Assembly (NCBI RefSeq): GCF_006345825.1
Contig: NZ_VCIX01000079.1
Location: forward strand, 80,133-144,132
Length of the DNA stretch: 64,000 nt
Source: Paenibacillus paridis
Lineage (GTDB): Bacteria; Bacillota; Bacilli; Paenibacillales; Paenibacillaceae
Direction: 5' to 3'
Part shown: one piece after another, positions 55,601-62,621 of the stretch
Numbering within the stretch: the stretch's first letter is position 1
Layout of the letters: each line of letters begins with the position of its first letter
Notes under the pieces: model-generated
What the model was told of the DNA's origin: nothing
What the model saw: only the letters and a program-made list of their open reading frames with translations
The model's database searches: none
Position numbers and translations under genes: made by a program

Positions 55601-57071
55601 TGAGATCCGGATCATCTAGCGTATAAGCGAGCGCTATCAAGCCTTTAACATAATAGACGGGGCGTTCCCAATTCGATTCCGGCGCCGTCCCGCCAAGCCA
55701 TTCTGAATTCGTATTTAGCTCGCCGTACAGATCCTCCGCGTAGCCAGTTGCCCCTTCCTTCATGAGCTCAAGCTGGGTAAGCAGCCATCCGTCTGCCTTC
55801 ACCGAGCCGAGCGGCAGCGGCACAAACGGCGTTTGGGCAAGCGGGCTCTTGTTCGCAACCGGCTCCTTGAACGATTCAACCGGAACGGCATAATCCGTAG
55901 CGATAAAGTTATCGAATACGGGCTGAACGTTATCCGCCCACACCCCAATGCCTCCCGATGCCAGCTTCCGCTGACTGTCATCACGAAATTCGAGCACAGG
56001 ACTGTGCATGTCGTCCAAAAACACTTTAATGCCATGGCCATAAGTGACGACCTTAAGCTGATAAGATTGGCTTGGGGTTAGCGCATCTAGCACTCTTACC
56101 GATTTGAGCTCAGTCCGCTCCTCATTGTATCTGCTGAGCACCAGGTTACCGTCGCCTTGCAGGCCGACATAATAACCGGTGGTTTGATCGCCTTTCCTCT
56201 CCGGCTGGCTGCGGAACAGGAGTCCTGCCGCGCCTGCTGCTGCTTGGAGCGATATATCGGTCTCTACGGTGAAATCATGAAAGACGGTGTCCTTCACGAG
56301 CATCGCTTGCATCGGTCCGGCATTCACCGTTGTACCACCTGCTTGGAGCTTCCAGCTGCCTTTAACCATCTGCCAATTCGGCAGTGCAAGCGATACGGCT
56401 GGCGAATCAAAGGCATCCACGAAGCGTTCCACTCCTTTATCGTCGGCAATGCGAACATTATCGTAGGTCGGCTTGGCTTGATAAAGCCTTACGCCTGCTT
56501 GCCCTTTGGTATAGGTCGTATCCGTTTGCTCCAGTACAAGCGATCCATTCACATAGAACTTGATCTGCGAGCCGACGGCGCTAACTTTAAAGCGATACAC
56601 CGTACCCGGATTAACGGGAATCGAAGCTCGCTTTAGCTCGGTCCATTTGTTATCCATCCGTCCAAGAAAGACGCTCCCAGTTCCTTGAGCGGAAATGCCC
56701 GCATAATATCCCTTCACGTTATCGGCACCGGGAGTTGCGCTTATCGTACGCAGAAGAAATCCCGCGTCTCCTTTTCGTTCCGGGAAGCTGATGTCCCCCT
56801 CGATGCTGCCATCCTGCAATTCGGTCTCCTTGATTAAGGCCTTTGAACCTAAGCCGCTTTCTGCAGTCATGCTGCCATCCTCCGTTGACCATGAACCGTC
56901 AACGACCTGCCATTTCTCATTAATGACCGAGCGGTTGAAATGATCTTCGAAAAACCCCGGCTCTGGCTCAGACGACGCTTCTACATGCACCGCCGGCATA
57001 AAGAGACTTGCGTACATGGAGAAAACCAGCGGTATGGCCATCCATGTTTTCAGCTTTGCGCTGAACCTCAT
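52689..57071 (-). CDS. secreted GH127-like beta-L-arabinofuranosidase with cohesin and dockerin modules
   Basis: 1460 residues. Signal peptide to about 33; two CBM66-like modules 40-210 and 216-393; catalytic DUF1680/GH127-type (alpha/alpha)6 domain about 410-1030; CBM6/35-like 1044-1172; cohesin-like 1185-1318; helical module about 1321-1395; dockerin 1402-1460 (DLNHDNKRSIGD, DLNRDGIVDIED). In the catalytic domain E687-L-C689 and C769-C770 reproduce the Glu-x-Cys and Cys-Cys pattern of the zinc/cysteine site of Bifidobacterium HypBA1, in which a Cys is the nucleophile; family members GH127 or GH146 both fit. SD AAGGAG precedes the ATG; 77 nt separate it from the GH2 gene. Confidence 0.92.
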   Translation of the reverse strand: MRFSAKLKTWMAIPLVFSMYASLFMPAVHVEASSEPEPGFFEDHFNRSVINEKWQVVDGSWSTEDGSMTAESGLGSKALIKETELQDGSIEGDISFPERKGDAGFLLRTISATPGADNVKGYYAGISAQGTGSVFLGRMDNKWTELKRASIPVNPGTVYRFKVSAVGSQIKFYVNGSLVLEQTDTTYTKGQAGVRLYQAKPTYDNVRIADDKGVERFVDAFDSPAVSLALPNWQMVKGSWKLQAGGTTVNAGPMQAMLVKDTVFHDFTVETDISLQAAAGAAGLLFRSQPERKGDQTTGYYVGLQGDGNLVLSRYNEERTELKSVRVLDALTPSQSYQLKVVTYGHGIKVFLDDMHSPVLEFRDDSQRKLASGGIGVWADNVQPVFDNFIATDYAVPVESFKEPVANKSPLAQTPFVPLPLGSVKADGWLLTQLELMKEGATGYAEDLYGELNTNSEWLGGTAPESNWERPVYYVKGLIALAYTLDDPDLIAKSQKWVSWILASQREDGFFGPASDNDWWPRMVALYVLKDYYEATDDERVLSFLTNYFRYQLNNLDQRPLRDWGQVRSGDNLNVVLWLYNRTEDPFLIQLAEKLHTQGTDTTDVFTNNNFLTSAKSNPDNFYTQHTVNVNQSIKTSAIYSQVSNNEVDKLAFQAGNQHLDQLHNQITGMNSGTEMLAGLSSTQGVELCAIVERVHSNAVAAMITGDPKIGDALEKITFNSLPGAMSKDLKTHQYYSLPNQVQSGVTDHGFKQNYGNGTVQSPYSGFPCCRFNMHMGWPYFVKDMWAGTSDGGLGVIAYGPSRVSASIKGTNVTVKETTNYPFEDEIRFTIEEASESVAFPLKLRIPEWTDNAVVIVNGQPQAAVKSGQYFTIDRQWEKGDTVTLTLPMKIKASTWVNHSIGIERGPLVFSLKIEENWVEKANPAPQVKASGFKEYAIDAKSPWNYGLLIDREHPEASIEVVTSAMPDNPFLQETTPIKLIAKGKRIPAWGKAPNGVSAAEPPVGPVYSAEATEEITLVPFGAENLRVTYFPEATEDPSAIPAKYEAEQAKLFKAAVRANNAYASGSSYVGGMDYADSYASFEQVEAPAAGTYKMFVWYGQNTGNYQPATAKIIVNGGEEQALQLAGTINWGRFMATSINVELQEGANTITFMRGSGASPGFYELDYIALSAISDEPEEPAFDPTAAWIGTASLASGEEAAFTLAVQGVTDSVYQSVYAQDVTVTFDPSKLSFSDVASLREGLSVLEPKLLEPGKIRILAFGEGVAMTPNEAWLKLSFQAAVLEEAADTVITVAEMSLANGEGRELPIAGAQHAVHIAAAAVDKTALIEAIAAAQAIHDEAMTGTQPGQYPAAVKQQLQAAIDKAKLIADDKQATHSQIGAAILQISEALDIFRSGVIKPTDGDLNHDNKRSIGDLAIVAAAYGKTSTDSDWVKYRKADLNRDGIVDIEDLALLAAWITG

Positions 57072-57160
57072 CCCGCGTCACTCCTTCAGACTAAGTACTT
57101 GCTGTCCTGCGTGTATGCCCGTTCACGACTTCCAAATACCCGATGAAATACGCTTGCGCC

Positions 57161-57757
57161 TCACCTCCCTTCGAACAGCATGTTCAGCTTATTCTCGAAC
57201 TCCATTGGATCAATCAGATGGAAGGTGTCTATTACCGTCCCGTCCGTATCGATAATGAATGTCGTAGGCAAAGCGTGCAGCTCATACAAATAGGAAGCCC
57301 GCTTGTTCCCGTCGAGCAAATTCGGGAAGTTCCAACCGTTCTTTTGAATAAAAGCGTTAATCTGATCCTCGTGTTTCTCTTCGGCAGATAAATTCACGCC
57401 ATAAAAATCGATCTTGTCTTGAAATTGTGCGTGAAGCTTCTGCAGCGTTGGGGCTTCAATCGTGCAAGCCTCGCACCAGCTGGCCCAAAACTGCAGAATA
57501 ATCGGTTTGTTATTGGTCTCCCCGATCGTGTAGGTTTTCCCTTCTAGTGATTTCAAGGTAAAGGAGGGGGCTTTCACCCCCGACTTTGCTTTTCGGTGCA
57601 GCGCTGCTTCTTGATTCGTGCTTAGCACGCTCTCGAGGGAAGATGCGTTCAATTTCTTGCCCTCGGCCACGCCGGATTCGTCCGATCGAAAGATGAGCAG
57701 CATCCCAAAGAGCGTAACGGCAATAAATGCGCCAATGATGAATACCGAGCTTTTCAA
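57161..57757 (-). CDS. membrane-anchored TlpA/ResA-like thioredoxin
   Basis: 198 residues. N-terminal TM anchor (about 4-22), then an AhpC/TSA-redoxin fold with active site WCEAC (C95, C98) and cis-Pro region ALPTTFIID. The active site faces outside the membrane. It lies between the cohesin anchor gene (50 nt) and the GH127-like gene (89 nt) in the same direction, so probably co-transcribed. It may keep the exported cysteine-dependent glycosidase reduced (inference). Confidence 0.9.
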   Translation of the reverse strand: MKSSVFIIGAFIAVTLFGMLLIFRSDESGVAEGKKLNASSLESVLSTNQEAALHRKAKSGVKAPSFTLKSLEGKTYTIGETNNKPIILQFWASWCEACTIEAPTLQKLHAQFQDKIDFYGVNLSAEEKHEDQINAFIQKNGWNFPNLLDGNKRASYLYELHALPTTFIIDTDGTVIDTFHLIDPMEFENKLNMLFEGR

Positions 57758-57807
57758 TGCTTCAACTCCCCCTCCCCCAATCGCAATGCCATTCCTCTAG
57801 CACTCCT

Positions 57808-58815
57808 TTACTCCAAATCGATCATGGCGAGCAAAAGGGTTGCCGCTTCCGCCCTAGTCGCATTTGCTGCCGGCACAAACAGGTTTGCCCCCCTGCCCTT
57901 CATAACGCCAGCTTGAGCAGCCATGGCGACAGCTGGTTCGGCCCACGCTGGAATTTGCTCTCGATCGGCAAAAGTAGATTTCTCTGTTGAATCCGCAGGC
58001 CATTTCAGCGCTCTTGCTACCATAACGGCTATTTCGCTCCGATTGATCGGCTTGCTAGGACGGAAGGTTTGATCCTCGTAACCTGCAACTATACCTGCTG
58101 CTGCAGCTGTAGCTACATAGCTTTCTGCCCATTTAGGGATGCTGCCTGCATCCTTGAATGTGATCACGCCGCTATTTGTCTTCAGCTCTAGAGCTCGAAC
58201 GAGCATGGTGGCAAACTCCGCGCGGGTTACCTGAGCATTGGGACGAAACGTTCCGTCGCTGTAGCCGTTAATAAATCCAAGGGTGACTCCACGTTCGATA
58301 GCTGCTTTTGCCCAGTGCCCAGCGATATCTTTTAAAATAATTGGAGTACCCCCTAGCGAAACGGTCAGCTTCACCTGAGGTTTTAATGTTTGTGGCTGAA
58401 GGCTGCTGTTCACAAGCTTCACGTCCGTCATCGTGATATCCACAGCTCCTGTTCCAATCGGCTCAAATAACAGCGTGGAAAGTGCAAGCTTTCCGTTTTC
58501 ACCCGCTTTCTTGCCGATTTTTGTCGTTGCGATTACGAGCTGGTTGCCCTCCACGATGGGTGTAATCGAAAAACCCGACATCCCGCTTACTTCACTCTTG
58601 AATCTTAGCTTCGACGGATCGAAGGTAAGCTTTGCTTCAAACGCGTACATATCCGACAGCTTATCGGCCGTCAAAACAATTCGGACTTCGTGATCCGCTT
58701 TTTCCTGCTGCATAGTGAAAATGGGAGCCTCGGCTGCAAAAACAAGCCCTGACATTGCCATGGTAAGCAGCCCAATCATCATGCTCACAATAATAAAACG
58801 CTTACAATTCAACAT
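57808..58815 (-). CDS. SLH-anchored cohesin protein (candidate scaffoldin)
   Basis: 335 residues from ATG 58815, chosen because AAAGGG lies 8 nt upstream and a signal peptide follows at once (1-28); a longer frame from 58902 adds an unlikely Cys-rich stretch and overlaps an operator-like site. One cohesin-like domain about 30-155 (EVRIVLTADKLSDMYAFEAK, LTFDPSKLRF, GKLALSTLLFEPIG) then three SLH repeats about 160-208, 217-270 and 280-333 (GFINGYSDGTFRPNAQVTRA and equivalents). Such a protein would hold a dockerin-bearing partner at the cell wall. First gene of the operon that also encodes two dockerin enzymes. Confidence 0.9.
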   Translation of the reverse strand: MLNCKRFIIVSMMIGLLTMAMSGLVFAAEAPIFTMQQEKADHEVRIVLTADKLSDMYAFEAKLTFDPSKLRFKSEVSGMSGFSITPIVEGNQLVIATTKIGKKAGENGKLALSTLLFEPIGTGAVDITMTDVKLVNSSLQPQTLKPQVKLTVSLGGTPIILKDIAGHWAKAAIERGVTLGFINGYSDGTFRPNAQVTRAEFATMLVRALELKTNSGVITFKDAGSIPKWAESYVATAAAAGIVAGYEDQTFRPSKPINRSEIAVMVARALKWPADSTEKSTFADREQIPAWAEPAVAMAAQAGVMKGRGANLFVPAANATRAEAATLLLAMIDLE

Positions 58816-58891
58816 AAAATCGACCCTTTCGATGTTTAATGTGGTGTTGTCGGTAAGGCAAAGCATTGAAGCAGCGCAGCACACGACCCTC

Positions 58892-58914
58892 CAATGATAC
58901 AAAATGTATCATTG
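58892..58914. promoter_or_regulatory. 10-bp inverted repeat, candidate operator of the cohesin operon
   Basis: CAATGATACA (58892-58901) and TGTATCATTG (58905-58914) are perfect reverse complements separated by AAA. The site is about 77 nt upstream of the start codon, has no U-tract and is too AT-rich for a terminator, so a protein-binding site is more likely. Confidence 0.65.
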
Positions 58915-59095
58915 TATTTGCCATAGTTGACGCTTCCGGCTCCGCATCGGGTTTGCCTGAAACGCCACAGGAAGCATGACCTGCTTTCGATACCTTTATT
59001 TTACAAAGTTGAATTCCGAATGTATTTGCAATATCAGGCTAAAAGTTATGAATTTCCGCCGTTCCTTTGGCATATCCGGGCTTGGCACAACAAAT

Positions 59096-59128
59096 AGACC
59101 GCTCCACCACAAATGTGGGGAACGGTCT
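59096..59128 (-). terminator. terminator after the small Cys-rich protein gene
   Basis: AGACCG and CGGTCT outer arms with an inner CCACA/TGTGG stem; the minus strand continues ATTTGTTG. Imperfect but well placed, 23 nt after the stop. Confidence 0.6.
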
Positions 59129-59150
59129 TCCAATTAGTCCTAGCTTCCGA

Positions 59151-59423
59151 TTAGGCATGCTTCAGCCAGCGGCTGTCGCCTGGATTCGGGCATGCGCGGT
59201 CTTTATATTTGGCGGCTATGCGGACAAAGCAGCCGCATACCGCGCATGTGGTGCCATATTGAAACTTTGGACAAGCTTGGCAAGCCTTTAAGCGCTCCTC
59301 GTAGACATCATCCGGCACGCTGATCTCGGATTGAAACATGGGCGCTGCCAAGATCCGATCGATTTGCACTTCGGTAACGCGGTAATCATCTCGGCATCCC
59401 TTGCATTGATTATGACTGCTCAT
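59151..59423 (-). CDS. small Cys-rich putative zinc-binding protein (DUF6171-like)
   Basis: 90 residues with CKGC near the N-terminus, CQAC in the middle, then CAVCGCF and a final Cys: four knuckle-like groups suggesting metal binding. The start lies 12 nt after the GH51 stop, so it is probably co-transcribed. Function unknown; similar short proteins are common in Firmicutes. Confidence 0.75.
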   Translation of the reverse strand: MSSHNQCKGCRDDYRVTEVQIDRILAAPMFQSEISVPDDVYEERLKACQACPKFQYGTTCAVCGCFVRIAAKYKDRACPNPGDSRWLKHA

Positions 59424-59435
59424 CGCATGTTTTCC

Positions 59436-60929
59436 TTATTCGGAAATCAGCTTTAGCACAGTCACCGACATAGGTGATAGCTTCGCGCTGATTGCGGAGC
59501 CTTCAACCGTAAAAGCATGATAAGCGGATGGCTTAACCGCTTCCGGCTGTTCAAACGTATTATGAGCATCTTTGATCGAAGCCGTCAGCTCCGTACCCGA
59601 TACCGTAATGGCTGCTCCAGTTAAGCCGCGCAGATCAATCTCCACATCTGCAGCCGAATGGTTATCCAGGTTGCATAAGCTGATGTGAATATGCCCATCG
59701 GCATCCTTGGAGGCGGAGACGGACACCTGAGGAATCTTCTGGTCATTGTGTGCATAATCTTGGCTGTCGATAGAGGTAGTCAGCAAAGTTGCATCCTGAT
59801 GAACCTTATACATATCAAATACATGATACGTAGGGGTCAGCACCATTTTCTCCCCTTCCGTCAAAATGACTGACTGCAGCACGTTAATTACCTGAGCGAT
59901 GTTAGCCATTTGTACACGGTCGCAATGGTCATGGAAAATGTTAAGCGTAACGCCTGCAACGAGCGCGTCGCGAATCGTGTTTTGCTGATAAAGGAAGCCC
60001 GGGTTCGTTCCCGGCTCGACATCGAACCAAGTGCCCCACTCGTCGACGATCAGCCCTATGCGCTTGCTCGGATCATAACGGTCCATAATTGTAGAATGCT
60101 TCTCGATCAGCTCGTCCATCCAGAGCGCTTTCTTAAGCGTACTGTACCACTCATCCTCGGAGAAGCCCGTAGCTGCGCCCTTCTCTGACCAAGAATCGCC
60201 TGGAATCGTATAGTAGTGCAGAGAAATCGAATCCATCATGCCATGTGCTTCTCTCATAACCGTGTCCATCCAGCGGTAATCGTCGACGTTGGGACCGCAG
60301 GCGATTTTGTGAATCTTATTGTCTCCGTAATTGCGCACATAGGTTTGGTATCTACGATAGAGATCCGCATAATATTCAGGGCGCATATTGCCTCCACAGC
60401 CCCAGTTCTCGTTTCCTACGCCAAAATATTTCACGTTCCACGGCTTTTCCCGGCCATTCTCTTGGCGCAGCTCAGCCATCGGCGAAACGCCTTCGAACGT
60501 CATGTACTCCACCCATTCCGCCATCTCCTGAACGGTACCGCTTCCCACATTGCCTGAGATATAAGGCTCGCACTCCAGCATTTCGCAAAGCATCAGAAAC
60601 TCATGGGTTCCAAAATGATTGTTCTCCACGACGCCGCCCCAGTGCGTATTAATCATCCGCTTGCGTGACTCGCGCGAACCGATGCCATCCTTCCAGTGAT
60701 ACTCATCGGCAAAACAGCCGCCTGGCCAGCGCAGAACCGGAATTTTTAGCTGTTTAAGCGCCGCTACGATATCATTGCGAATTCCATTCGTGTTTGGGAT
60801 GGGGGAATCCTCGCCTACCCAAATGCCTTCATAAATGCATCGACCCAAATGTTCGGAAAAATGCCCATAAATATTGCGGTTAATTGTGCCTGCCGCCAGA
60901 TCGGCGTTGATCGTAACTCGGTTTGCCAA
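59436..60929 (-). CDS. abfA: GH51 alpha-N-arabinofuranosidase
   Basis: 497 residues, no signal peptide, hence intracellular. Barrel motifs [13 protein letters not shown], acid/base E174 in [11 protein letters not shown] and nucleophile E297 in VDEWGTW, then a C-terminal beta-sandwich. Family length is typical. Removes alpha-L-arabinofuranosyl units from imported arabino-oligosaccharides. SD GAGG is 6 nt before the ATG. Confidence 0.95.
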   Translation of the reverse strand: MANRVTINADLAAGTINRNIYGHFSEHLGRCIYEGIWVGEDSPIPNTNGIRNDIVAALKQLKIPVLRWPGGCFADEYHWKDGIGSRESRKRMINTHWGGVVENNHFGTHEFLMLCEMLECEPYISGNVGSGTVQEMAEWVEYMTFEGVSPMAELRQENGREKPWNVKYFGVGNENWGCGGNMRPEYYADLYRRYQTYVRNYGDNKIHKIACGPNVDDYRWMDTVMREAHGMMDSISLHYYTIPGDSWSEKGAATGFSEDEWYSTLKKALWMDELIEKHSTIMDRYDPSKRIGLIVDEWGTWFDVEPGTNPGFLYQQNTIRDALVAGVTLNIFHDHCDRVQMANIAQVINVLQSVILTEGEKMVLTPTYHVFDMYKVHQDATLLTTSIDSQDYAHNDQKIPQVSVSASKDADGHIHISLCNLDNHSAADVEIDLRGLTGAAITVSGTELTASIKDAHNTFEQPEAVKPSAYHAFTVEGSAISAKLSPMSVTVLKLISE

Positions 60930-61214
60930 ATGAATCGCCTCACTTTTGTATGTTTAGGTAACTTAAAATCGATAAACAATTAAATTAATATAAATATTAA
61001 TCCTTAAACACATATATTAATTCTATACAAATCATAATGGCAGCGGCTTCATTTTGCAACCCTTATTTTAGGTAACGATATGTATGAACTAAAGTTTCCC
61101 GTTTTTGTCGCTGCGCGTGTAGATCCATCTTTAGTAGACATTTTAAACAAAAAAATTGCCTATCCTGAGGATAGACAATAGTATGATTAGGAAATATCGT
61201 GTTCGCGGGCAGGA
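60930..61214. promoter_or_regulatory. GH51 upstream region
   Basis: 285 nt, AT-rich. Contains a palindrome ATTAATATAAATATTAAT (60984-61001), two direct copies of TTTAGGTAAC (60953-60962 and 61067-61076, 114 bp apart), and the terminator of the upstream operon at 61155-61179. The direct repeats may be operator half-sites. Confidence 0.45.
61155..61179 (-). terminator. terminator after the sugar-acid kinase gene
   Basis: ATTGCCTATCC (61155-61165) pairs with GGATAGACAAT (61169-61179) with one mismatch; the minus strand ends in TTTTTTTG. 36 nt after the stop. Confidence 0.87.
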
Positions 61215-62621
61215 CTAATTCTCAGATCCGCTTCCCTTTTTGACCTGATTGAAAAAATCCTTGCCGCCGATCTGGCCGCCCTTCAACACGAGCTCCACCC
61301 CATCCAGGCAAGGATCCTGTGACGATGCTCTGCATAGTGGCGCCCCAGGCACAATTGCCGCTACACATTCCAGTGCGTAGATCCCAAGCTCTCTCGTCAA
61401 ATACCCCGATGTATCGCCGCCAGCAATAACAATTCGTTTCAGCTTTGTGTCTACAATCAGCGACTTCGCGATGGAGCCCAGAATCGATCCCAGCAGCCTG
61501 CTGCTATCCTCGGAATGATAGCCGCAAGCATCCAACGCTATGCGAAAAGCGCCTATGGCGGGGTCAGCTGCGCCCGCAGCCGTATAAAGCAGCACGCTTT
61601 TTCCCCCCTCCAGCAAATCCGCCGCTTCCTTCAACAGCTGTAGGCGAGCTTGCTCTGCCCGCTCAGGATGAATGAGGTCGGCAGCCGGCACGCGGAGCAA
61701 TGCAAATCCTGCTTCACTGGCATGAATAATTTGCTGCTCAGTCACAGGCGAGCAGCTGCCCGATAGAACGAGCAATCGCGATACGGGAGGAGCATCAACA
61801 ATTAGCTCCCGGTTTTGCTGCAGCATGCCTTGCGCCTTCCAGGTTGCGCCAAGCGCGTATTCTATGCCCGACGATCCGATCACAAACCTGCTTTTGTTCC
61901 GCTGAGCTCCCTCCCAAATTAACCGCCCGGCTATTTCCAGCCGTTCCTCATCCAGTACATCAAATAACACAAGATCCGGCTGCTCCTTTTCTACCAGGCA
62001 CTTTAACCGCTCCTGCACCTGTTCCCCTGTTCCATCCAGAGACAAAATGTCCATCAACGCCGTTTTCAAACCGCTTTGCTCCGCCAGATGCCTGCGTAAA
62101 TCCGCTTCTTTCATAGGTGTGACGGGATGGCAGGACATCGTCGGATGGCGATCGAGACGATAGATTTCTTCGCCTGCTGCGGCAAAATGGTTACCGAATA
62201 AGGTATATCTTCCGAGAATCGGTACGCCAACGAGAATCGGCACATATTCGCCACCAAATACGGAACTTCCGATTTCAGCTGCTTTGCCAATATTGCCAGT
62301 CGTTGGCGAGGAATCAAAGGTCGAACATACCTTGTAATGCACGACCGATGCTTCCGCTTGCTTGAACCGCTCAAAGATCGGACGAAGCTCTTTTTCCGCT
62401 TCAACTGGTGAGAGCGCACGGCCTACGCCAGCAATTCCAAATGCTTCTATTCCAGCAAATCGGCCTTGCAGTACTTCCTCGTCCGGCAGCTCAAGAAACA
62501 AAACCGTCCTTACACCTGAGCGAAACAGAGATTCCAGCACATCCGTCGAGCCCGTGAAGTCGTCCCCATAATAACAGAGCAGCCTCGAAGGCTTCGATTC
62601 AGCTATCGGCATCGCGCTCAC
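61215..62621 (-). CDS. DUF1537 four-carbon acid sugar kinase family protein, OiaK-like
   Basis: 468 residues. N-terminal sugar-binding domain with YYGDDFTGSTDVLESL and KVCSTFDSSPTTGNIG, C-terminal nucleotide-binding domain with LVLSGSCSPVTEQQI and IVIAGGDTSGYLTRELGI. Members phosphorylate sugar acids such as threonate, erythronate or 3-oxo-isoapionate. Its start overlaps the stop of a RuBisCO-like gene (ATGA); in described D-apiose pathways this pairing is 3-oxo-isoapionate kinase with a RuBisCO-like decarboxylase. Assignment depends on that context. Confidence 0.87.
   Translation of the reverse strand: MSAMPIAESKPSRLLCYYGDDFTGSTDVLESLFRSGVRTVLFLELPDEEVLQGRFAGIEAFGIAGVGRALSPVEAEKELRPIFERFKQAEASVVHYKVCSTFDSSPTTGNIGKAAEIGSSVFGGEYVPILVGVPILGRYTLFGNHFAAAGEEIYRLDRHPTMSCHPVTPMKEADLRRHLAEQSGLKTALMDILSLDGTGEQVQERLKCLVEKEQPDLVLFDVLDEERLEIAGRLIWEGAQRNKSRFVIGSSGIEYALGATWKAQGMLQQNRELIVDAPPVSRLLVLSGSCSPVTEQQIIHASEAGFALLRVPAADLIHPERAEQARLQLLKEAADLLEGGKSVLLYTAAGAADPAIGAFRIALDACGYHSEDSSRLLGSILGSIAKSLIVDTKLKRIVIAGGDTSGYLTRELGIYALECVAAIVPGAPLCRASSQDPCLDGVELVLKGGQIGGKDFFNQVKKGSGSEN

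Larger units (their letters stand above)
58816..59150. promoter_or_regulatory. upstream region of the cohesin operon
   Basis: 335 nt without a gene. It contains the SD of the cohesin gene, a long palindrome at 58892-58914 and the terminator of the upstream small gene at 59096-59128. No -35/-10 pair could be called with confidence. Confidence 0.5.
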
